Positions 56,316 to 64,000 of a stretch of DNA of 64,000 nucleotides are shown here, piece by piece. Within the stretch, counting starts at the first letter, position 1. The number at the start of each line of letters is the position of its first letter. The notes beneath the pieces were generated by a model. The model did not search any database. It worked only from the letters and a program-made list of their open reading frames with translations, and was not told the DNA's origin. Both the position numbers and the translations under genes were made by a program. The DNA lies in the NCBI GenBank assembly GCA_011799875.1, contig CM022303.1:187712088-187776087 (forward strand). The letters run 5' to 3'. Source of the DNA: Thinopyrum elongatum (taxonomy: Eukaryota > Streptophyta > Magnoliopsida > Poales > Poaceae).

Positions 56316-57299
56316 GAGAGCTTAGATCCCCAAATGCCATCTCATATCGCGCAAAAGAAAGACCGTCAAGATTAGCTGCGAACAAAGCTTTCCAGCATGG
56401 CCAGTGCTCCAGGCTCATCTTCGCGCCCTCATGGCCCTTAAGAGGGTGATTGGCAGAGTTGTTCCGTGCCTCATCTTCAGCTGAGTCGACTCCAGACGCA
56501 GGGCTACCTTCCCCTCGCGGATCTAGTCCCCGTTCGAGCGGGATTGGCCTCAATTGGCAATGATGTGATGGCTGAGAATTTCCCCAACCCCAACAAGGAT
56601 GAGAGGGTGTGCTTCATCCCCTTTCTGCTGCGGGGCCTAGGATTTCCAATCCACCCCTTTCTCAGGGGGCCTATTGGAATTTTATGGCATCCAACTGCAC
56701 AACCTTACCCCAGGTTCGATTCTGCACATCTCAGGTTTTGTTGCCCTCTGCGAACTGTTCTTAGGCATCGAGGCCCATTTTGAACTATGGAGGAAGTTCT
56801 TTTGCCTTATTCCCCGCCATCAGGGAGGCTCTTGTAACACCCCCGGTGATTAGCAACAGTAATCACTTTTGATAATGACATGTCAGCGAGATTAACAGTG
56901 CATAATCATCATTTGCATCATATTGCATTTCAACTCCTAAGTCAAATTCAAATTTAAATGAAAGTGAAATATAAAAGTTGTCCAACATAAAAACTAAAAT
57001 GTTCGATAAATAACAAATATTGCAGAGGCTAGTCTAAAATTGAAACTAATAAATAATAAAATAATTAGGTGGCTCTAACATAATTAAAACAGTGAGGATT
57101 AATGCATATTAAATATTATAAAATTTGTGGGAGCTCCAATTGTCTCCAAACTAATTTTTGGTAGTGCTAGGTAATACCTAGTATTTGTTGGAGCAATTGT
57201 TATGTTTTACAAAAACTATTAGGAGGCCTGACTATTTACTAAACTGAGACAAGAGAATAAATAAAAGAAAAAGGGTAAAAGAAAATAGAAAAAGAAGAA

Positions 57300-58150
57300 A
57301 AAGGAAACCCCCCTCTCCCCCCCGGCACAACTGGGCCAAGGCCCAGCCGGCCGGCCCAGCTCCCGGCCCACCCCCGCGCCTACTTGGCCTCCCCCTGGAG
57401 ACCCCGAACCCTAACACCCACCCACCCCCTCGCTCACTCCCCCCCTCCTTTCCCCCGATCCAGAACCGGATCGGGATCGGCCCCGTCGCCTCGCCCTCGC
57501 TCGACGCGCCGACCGCGCGCTCGCCCTCGACGCCGCTGGACCGCGCCGCCGCCCGGAGCCCGCGCCACCTCGCCGGTCTGCCTCCTCCGACGCCGTCGCC
57601 TCTCCGCCACGCCTCGCCGGACCCCGTCGCCGTCCCCCTCGAGCTCGAGCCCATTGCCCCGTGCCCTACTGCTCGCGGTGAGCTCCGGCCCCGTTGCCCC
57701 CCCCTCTCCCCTCGCTCGCGCGCGCCTCGCAACGCCTCTGCCGCCGGCTGCGCTCGCCCCGCTCCGCGCCCGTCGCCGCGCTCCGCCCGCTGCTCGCGCT
57801 CCGCGCCCCGGCCACTCCTCCCGCCGGCTTGCGCAGCCCCGCACCCGCGCGCGCGCCCGCCTGCCGCTCCTCCCGCTCGCCCCTGCTGCTGTTGCCGCGC
57901 CGCGCAACGGCCGAGCCCCGTCGCCAGCGCCTCGCCCGCGCCCGCTCCGGCCCCCGCCTCGCCTCCGCGCGCCCTGCACCACGCGCCGCCGCCCGCTGCC
58001 GCTCCGGCCACCGCGCCGCGCCGCCCGCCTCCGGCCGCCGCCCCGCCTCCGGCCCCGCTTGCGCTCGCCTGCGCCCGCGCCCGGCGCCCAGCGCCCTACG
58101 CCCGCTATGGCCCAGGGCCACTGACGGCCGGCCCCCACCCCCCAGGGCCT
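57300..58150. other. C-rich, CpG-dense block in the solo LTR
   Basis: Extremely rich in C on the + strand and in CpG; stop codons are rare in all frames, so long open frames overlap on both strands. No domain or consistent frame is seen. Confidence 0.7.
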
Positions 58151-58204
58151 ATGACAAAGGGGGCCCACCCCCAAAAACGTTTTTATAAAAATAAATAAAA
58201 TAAA

Positions 58205-58256
58205 AATAATTAAATTAATTAATTAATTAATTAATTAATTAATTAATTAGTTAATT
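58205..58256. repeat. (TTAA)n microsatellite
   Basis: About a dozen TTAA units in a row, directly after the C-rich block. Confidence 0.9.
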
Positions 58257-59158
58257 AATCCTGATTAGGTTAATCTAATTAACTAATTAGTGTTAATTAA
58301 ACAGTAATTAGTAATTAACTTAATTATCCTTGCTGACATCAGCATGATGTCATGCTGATGTCATCATCAGCACTGTTTCGGATAATATTGAATTAAATAA
58401 TTAAATAAATTCCAGAAATTAATAAAAACTTTAGAAAATCATATTAAATAAACCGTAACTCCGATGAAAATATTTTATACATGAAACTTACTCAGAACGA
58501 CCATACGAATCTGGATACGCCCTCCGTATTCTCGTCAGACGCCCGCAGCTATAAGAACGTTGGACTTTTAGACCGTTTTCAGTAAATGAATAGTGCCCAA
58601 CTTTAATTAAATAAATCCAAATAAATTCCTAAATTAACTAAATCATTTAGTTAGGCAGTAGAACACCCCGGCATATCATTTAGGCATGTCATACATATTG
58701 TTGCATTATTGCCGTGAATTTATTGTTTCTCTCCCCCTCCTTCTCTCTCTCGATAGACGCTGAGACCGACGGCGCTGCACCTGGATACGACTACTCTACC
58801 GACGAGCAGCCCATTGACGACCTTCCCCTCTTGCCAGAGCAACCAGGCAAGCCCCCCCCTTGAGCATTCCAAATATCGCCCATTCTATTCTCCTGCTTGC
58901 ATTAGATTTTGCTACTGTTAATGTATGCTCCTATTCTGTTGCATAGCCTGCTGTTGTAACCTGTTCATTGCTACCTTACCTGCCTATGATAAACTGTTTA
59001 GTTTAGGTTGTAATGAACCATCAGTGACCCCACCACCTTTTCCTTGTTGCCCCTGCTTGATCATCGACGACTCGATCAATGTGATCGTCGACCAGAGACC
59101 GACACCTCACTTCACACTCCCTTAGTTGTACGACTCTGCGTAGTAACTATCGAGTGCC

Positions 59159-59356
59159 GAGGGTGATACCTCGTAACGCACTCCCGATGAATACTCTGCA
59201 GTGTAGCTGTTCGGTCGTGGTCATCGAGGGTGATTCCTCCTTCTCCACTTCCGATACGACTCTGTCATGCAACCCTTAGTGTGAACCTCGAGGGTGATAC
59301 CTCATACGTTCGCCCTGATGATTTCGTCGAGTGGAATCCGCCGAGGGTGATTCCTC
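59159..59356. repeat. Four GAGGGTGAT(A/T)CCTC motifs
   Basis: At 59159-59172, 59226-59239, 59290-59303 and 59343-59356. Each is a GAGG-loop-CCTC palindrome with the same 6-base centre; spacing 67, 64 and 53 bp. Confidence 0.85.
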
Positions 59357-62300
59357 GGGTTTCCCCCTTGATGTTATGACCACACGATTACTTGACCTCT
59401 GTTACAGGCGGGTCCACCCTGGTGGGTACCCGCTGGGGATCTATGATTTTCGGGTGTGCCGGAAGGACACTCGAGTGTGACATTGTGGCGGAGCATCAGA
59501 GACTCTGATTGTCTCCGCGTGATACTAATTGAGCCTATTGGATTTGGGTGTGTGATCTGAGTGGGTCGACGTGCCCTATACGCACTACCACCACGCGGGA
59601 TAATGGTTATGGGACCCTCTGCGAAGTACGTTTCTGCGAAAGCTCGTCTGACGTCACGATTCACCGTGCGGGCTGATTGTCGGGATTGGGCTGGATACTT
59701 CACTGACGAGTTCAGTGTCGCGCCTGCACCCCGGCCAGTCTCGCAACGCGCAGGGTGCCCAGGGCGATGGCCCGAGACCTCTGGGTGCATAGGTTAGTCC
59801 GGCGTGCTGACCTCTCTGCCGAGCCTAGGTAGAGCGCTGCTTTGTGTTGATCTTCCGAGGACGGGCATTACCCAGCAAGTGTGTCCGGCTAGAGTTGATC
59901 GAGCGTGTTGGGTAACAGTAGTGCACCCCTGCAGGGATGAATCTTCTATCGATAGCTGGTCCTACGGTAAAGGACGCTCAGTTTGTGTATCCCGATCTAC
60001 TACTTGAACTGGATACTTGTTACTTAATTGAAGCTTCGGGATCGCTTTCTCGCTTGGGAGTCGAGGAAGGATCTTTAAGCTGTACTTCAACATGTTTGCT
60101 AAATAAAATGCTATTCTACTCTCTTCTACTGCTGCAAGATGATGGCCTTGTGAAGATGTTTGAAGATGCTAGTCTTCGATAGGACTAGGCCTTCTCTCTA
60201 TTCTGGCATTTCTGCAGCCCAGTCCACATATACAGCCTTTCTCCATTGATAATGTTGCATATGTAGTATAGATCCTTGCTTGCTGAGTACTTCGGATGAG
60301 TACTCACGGTTGCTTTACTTTCTCTTTTCCCCATATACCCCACCTTGATGATACATCAGACGATGGAGTCCAGGAGCCAGATGCCACCACCGGAGCTTAC
60401 TACCAGGAGGGTCCAGAGGGTACTTACTACTGGATCGAGCCAGATGACCAGGAGTAGGATCGGAGGCTCCCAGGCAGGAGGCCAACGCCTTTCGATCTAG
60501 TGTCGCTGTTTGTGCTAGCCTTCTTAAGGCAAAACTTGTCTAACTATGTCTGTACTCAGATAATATTTGTATGACTGACCTATGTATTCGGATCTTCGGA
60601 TCCCTGGTCTGTAATATTGTGGACCTCCGTTTAAATTGTGTTAGAGTTGTGTTGTGATATCTTCCCGTGAGTCCCTGTGCTTGATCGTACACGTTTGAGT
60701 GTATGATTAGTGTACGATTGAGCCGGGGGCGCCACAGCTCTATTTTTGAAGTGGGCAGTGCCGAAGTATGGCGTATAGCCGGATCCGGATACCTCATAGG
60801 AACTCCCAAGGTGGTATACCCACAGTGGTCTTCGGAATGGTTTTATATGGACGACGTCCCACTGCCAGACCCAGTTCGGCGCGGCCTTCCCGAATTTTCC
60901 AGTGCTCCTTTAAAGAAGCGTCTCAACTGGCGTCCCCGAAGTCCCAAGGAGGAAGACAGTGCGGAAATAAAAAGGTTGGTTAACAAGATCAGGTTACTAG
61001 CCCATACCAAGCTCTCGATAGTCGAGGTCATGGCTATTGCAATAAAGAGGTGCGTCCAGCCTCTCCAATCCAGAGTAACTCCCTTATGGTGTTATAATGG
61101 AGAAGATGACGCTTCCCGTTACAGACGAAAGGGTCCGGATACCCCTGCCGAACTGGCCACAATCCTGGCCGATCTGTATAAGGGTGAAAAAGAAGACTTC
61201 CTCTGCTTAAACTGCCGGGATGGCTATTCCATGTACAACCCCGTAGAATGGGTAAGATTTCGATTGTCTGCGCTGCCTTATTGCTGTCACAGATACTAAT
61301 CAACTTTGCCCTTTGTTACCAAAAACAGTCATGGAGGAAGATGATCGAGGACGTCCGCTGTCCCGCTCCACAGCCAGAGGATCATAGCCGCGATGGAGAC
61401 CCTGGCTTTCACGAGGATCCGGACATATACATAGAGTTCGATGATGGAGTATTCTATCAAGCGAGCCTTGACGGCTTAAGAGTGGCTATCACCGCCGACT
61501 ACCCCCACCTCTATCCCTTCTGCATCGTAAGTATTCGGAGGGCTCTTGAAAGGAAACCCTTATATGCACTTTTGCTTATTATACCGTTCCGAACTTTTAA
61601 CAGGATCGGCGTTCGGCAGACCGTACTTCCTCAAGGGCGGCCCCTACACAGGGCAGTCGTTCAAAACGAAAGGGGACTCAGAGTGCTGCAGAAACCCCAT
61701 AGTCTTCCAAGAGGTATGTCCGCTTAATACATGCCTAGGCATGAGTTCGGATTGCTTAAGGTCTCCTTCTTATCTTTGATGTCAGGAGAAACACGCGGCA
61801 GACGGTGGGAAAACACCCTGCTAGCCGAATGTCCACCAATCCGGTGCCGGACTCGCCAACTAGGATGAGAACCGAGGCAATGTCAGATCCGAATCCTCAT
61901 GAGGATTCGGACGATGTATCTGTCATGAATTCCGAAGTGGAGAGCGTGATGAATCACCGTCGATTAAAGGAAGCCATGCGTGCCCCGGCTTTTTCCGAGC
62001 AAGAGTTTACCGCACTCAGCACGGTGGATGCATATATCCGAGCCGCTCGAGACGGACTTGCCGGAGTCACTCAGTTGTTCTCAAAGGACATACAGCTGGG
62101 CGTTTATGCAATTTTGGATAGTCATATGCCAGTAGCCCTCGAGACTTGAAGCGGTGAGGCAAACCGATTTAAGGATCGATATACCCTGCAGGTCCTTAAA
62201 GAAAAGAACACTGCGCTAGCCCAGGAGTTGAAAACAAACCAAATGCAGCTGAATGCTGTTACCGCCGAGCTGGTGGAGATGAAAAAGATCGCAACGAGTG

Positions 62301-62925
62301 CGTCCAGGGAGAAAAATCTCAAGGAGGAAAAGGACAAACAATCCGAAGAGATAGAGAGCTTGAAGGCTCAGTTATCGGCCGCTCAGAGAGAAAATGAAAA
62401 ACTGAAGGGTGGCATATTCGGTATGTCTTCCTCTTTTATTCAGAACCTCCCTAGGTGTTCATGTTTAATCCATAATTCGGAATATCATGACTCTGTTGCT
62501 GCAGGTCTGTTAACTGGTAGGCCGGAAGAGGAAGTATCTGGATTTCAAGGCGACGTGCTAAAGGAGCTGTCCGTGGTACATGCTCGGGCCCGGAAGGCCA
62601 TGAAGAGTATGGTGAAGGCTTTATGGCCATCCGATACCCCTCCAGAGAGTATGGAGGGCTTGGCAAACCTGTTTAAAGGTGCCCGGCACCAGTTTGAGCT
62701 ATGGAAGACATCCGCCTGCTGTGAGGCGCACGAGAAGCCTGGGCCATGGTGAAAACACGCTTCACCAAGCTAGATCCAAATCATATGGCCCGAGTGGGAC
62801 CACAGGGACCAGACGGGAAAGAGATTCCAGTGAGTTTGGTGTATGACCAAGTAATGATAGCTGCGAAGTATTCGCAGGAAGACTGTAGGTTAGACAGTCT
62901 TATAGATGGAATAGATAAGGAATAG

Positions 62926-63754
62926 GTATTTGATGCAAATGTATTAGAGTACGTTATGATCAACCTGTGCCTTTATCCGAACATGTGAAAAGTTTTGTCA
63001 TCGCAGGCTTTTGGCTTTAACCTCCGGACCAAAATGGTGGAGTGTTTCCGGACACTATTGGGAATGAAAAGAAACATTCACTATGTCCGGAAACCAGGCA
63101 ACCCAGTCATTGTGCTCGAACAGACAAAAAATTGTAGTTCAGGATGTATGTTATATTACATATGTAAGAAACATCTTCCAAGGAAAATAGTTCCGTTAAG
63201 GGTTCCTTTCCTTGGGTTGGCAGGCAGTAATTATGCGTGCCGGGGCTTTGGTCCGTTATACGGAAAAACTATCCCACAGTATTTGGAGTGGTTACAAGAA
63301 TGTAACAATCTGTCGTTTGATTGCCGACCACCTATTCTCTTAAGAACGCTAGCTTTCGGCTTCACCTGTCTGAGGTACATGTCCGGTGACCCGGTTGTAA
63401 CAATCGCAGAGGTGCTCCCTTTATGCCCTAGCCGAACAATCGGGAACGTAGGGCATAAACACAGGAGCAAGGCAACCCAGCTTGGCAAAACTTAAGTCAT
63501 AGAGGTGCATATAATGGCAAAAAAGGATGTATATGAGCAAACGACATTTATATTCTGAGCTCCAGGCTCGAAATAATAATAAGCTTCGGTTAAAGAAGCC
63601 CCCGATTATGGTGGAGTATGTACATTTAAGGATGTGTACCCCTCAAGTGTTCGGCTTATCCAAACACTTCCTGGAAATCGTATAAAAACGAAAAAACAAG
63701 AAAAAACAAAATGAAGAGGAGAAAAAGGGGACGAAAAAGAACTATGGCCTAACT
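62926..63754. other. Spacer between antisense gene and pol of element D
   Basis: Counterpart of 29394-30208 in element C; no gene. Confidence 0.6.
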
Positions 63755-64000
63755 TTATGCGTAGAATCTTCGGAGCCGAGCAGCGTTCCATGGATTTGGC
63801 TCTAAGCGGTTATCTGATGCATTACAAAGGCGGTAAGCTCCTCCAGTGAGAACTTCATCGATAATGAAGGGACCCTCCCATTTTGGTTTGAGCTTGTCCT
63901 TTTTCTTCTCTGGGAGGCGTAAGACGAGTTCACCGACATTATAAGTCTTTGCCCGCACTTCCCTGCTTTGATATCTCCAGGCCTGTTGTTGATAGAATGC
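63755..64000 (-). CDS. Integrase C-terminus of element D, partial
   Basis: Open from the window edge to TAA/TAG-type stop at 63755. It encodes AFYQQQAWRYQSREVRAKTY, NVGELVLRLPEKKKDKLKPK, WEGPFIIDEVLTGGAYRLCN and WNAARLRRFYA, the DNA-binding end of the gypsy integrase, nearly the same as in element C. Confidence 0.9.
   Translation of the reverse strand, partial: AFYQQQAWRYQSREVRAKTYNVGELVLRLPEKKKDKLKPKWEGPFIIDEVLTGGAYRLCNASDNRLEPNPWNAARLRRFYA

Larger units (their letters stand above)
56833..60736. mobile_element. Solo LTR of 3.9 kb with perfect 5-bp target duplication
   Basis: GCTCT stands on both sides (56828-56832 and 60737-60741), and removing the block restores the antisense-gene reading frame of element D. 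Ends: TGTAACACCCCCGG and CCGGGGGCGCCACA, imperfect inverted ends with TG..CA. I find no internal LTR pair, primer site or pol, so it is best read as one very long LTR. It holds a C-rich block (57300-58150), a (TTAA)n stretch, four palindromic motifs and exon-like coding pieces. The family is not identified; TGTAACACCC starts are found in some chromovirus-type gypsy LTRs. Confidence 0.8.
56397..62925 (+). pseudogene. Antisense gypsy-type transposon gene of element D, split by a solo LTR
   Basis: Same gene as in element C: MASAPGSSSRPHGP, then VRAGLASIGNDVMAENFPNP, and after the insertion FEVGSAEVWRIAGSGYLIGT, NWRPRSPKEEDSAEIKRLVN. Exon 1 ends at 61251 (GTAAG donor). Later exons contain FDDGVFYQASLDG, a coiled coil (KDKQSEEIESLKAQLSAAQR) and MIAAKYSQEDCRLD, with TAG at 62923-62925. 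Lesions: TAA early in exon 1 (CAA in C), an extra base in a G run near 56667, the 3.9-kb insertion between 56832 and 60737, and a frameshift near 62730. No C-specific lesion is shared, so the two copies decayed separately. Confidence 0.72.
55604..64000 (-). mobile_element. Gypsy element D (same family as C), cut by the window end
   Basis: 3' LTR at 55604-56079, antisense gene on the + strand (56397-62925), spacer, and the integrase end on the - strand (63755-64000). Order and sequence match element C throughout. Left flank GCTTC; the right end is outside the window. It is inserted in an intron of the transferase gene, in the same orientation as that gene. Confidence 0.92.

Noticed and set aside
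57232..58188. Five long overlapping frames on both strands
   Set aside because: They lie in a C-rich, CpG-dense block where stops are rare by composition. Proteins are low-complexity Ala/Arg/Pro with no domain, and both strands are equally open.

Overview
This is a stretch of a large, repeat-rich grass nuclear genome. The best fit is Triticeae (wheat, goatgrass or barley type), because the repeats look like the Sabrina/WHAM-type, Angela/BARE-type and Fatima-type LTR retrotransposons of that group; those family names come from memory and were not checked by alignment. About 85-90 percent is transposon. No bacterial features are present.

Layout. (1) 1-7093: 3' part of a Ty3/gypsy element (A, + strand): integrase end, 14 copies of a 71-bp tandem repeat, a decayed multi-exon gene on the opposite strand, and one LTR. 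(2) 7094-36861: a second, older gypsy element (B, + strand), cut up by later arrivals: its pol (7094-10630), its 3' region with an antisense B3-domain gene (24473-25988), and its 3' LTR (35998-36861). Inside it sit a Sabrina-like Athila element (10795-17036, - strand), a Copia element that landed in that element's LTR (17037-24472, - strand), and a complete gypsy element C (25989-35900, - strand) with two 473-bp LTRs. (3) 36862-38022: short low-information stretch with a 27-bp hairpin. (4) 38023-42441: a Helitron with both canonical ends, reduced to an N-terminal fragment plus the end of the helicase. (5) 42442-55603: the most gene-like part. It holds an 88-codon ORF with a TATA box, a Sabrina-type solo LTR with perfect target duplication, an intact tRNA-Ala(TGC), a snRNA-type promoter, a decayed LINE, a small GPI-anchor-like proline-rich protein gene, and the last three exons of a 4'-phosphopantetheinyl transferase gene. 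(6) 55604-64000: a second C-type gypsy element (D, - strand) that inserted in an intron of the transferase gene. D is itself split by a 3.9-kb solo LTR (56833-60736).

Common threads. Three gypsy types (A, B and C/D) carry a separate gene on the strand opposite gag-pol, between pol and the 3' LTR. In B and C/D a TATA box lies 60-85 bp before its ATG. Most stops in the older elements look like C-to-T (or G-to-A) changes, as expected of methylated, silent DNA. The host-gene island also shows several tiny insertions that consist of little more than an A tail between 13-17 bp target duplications.
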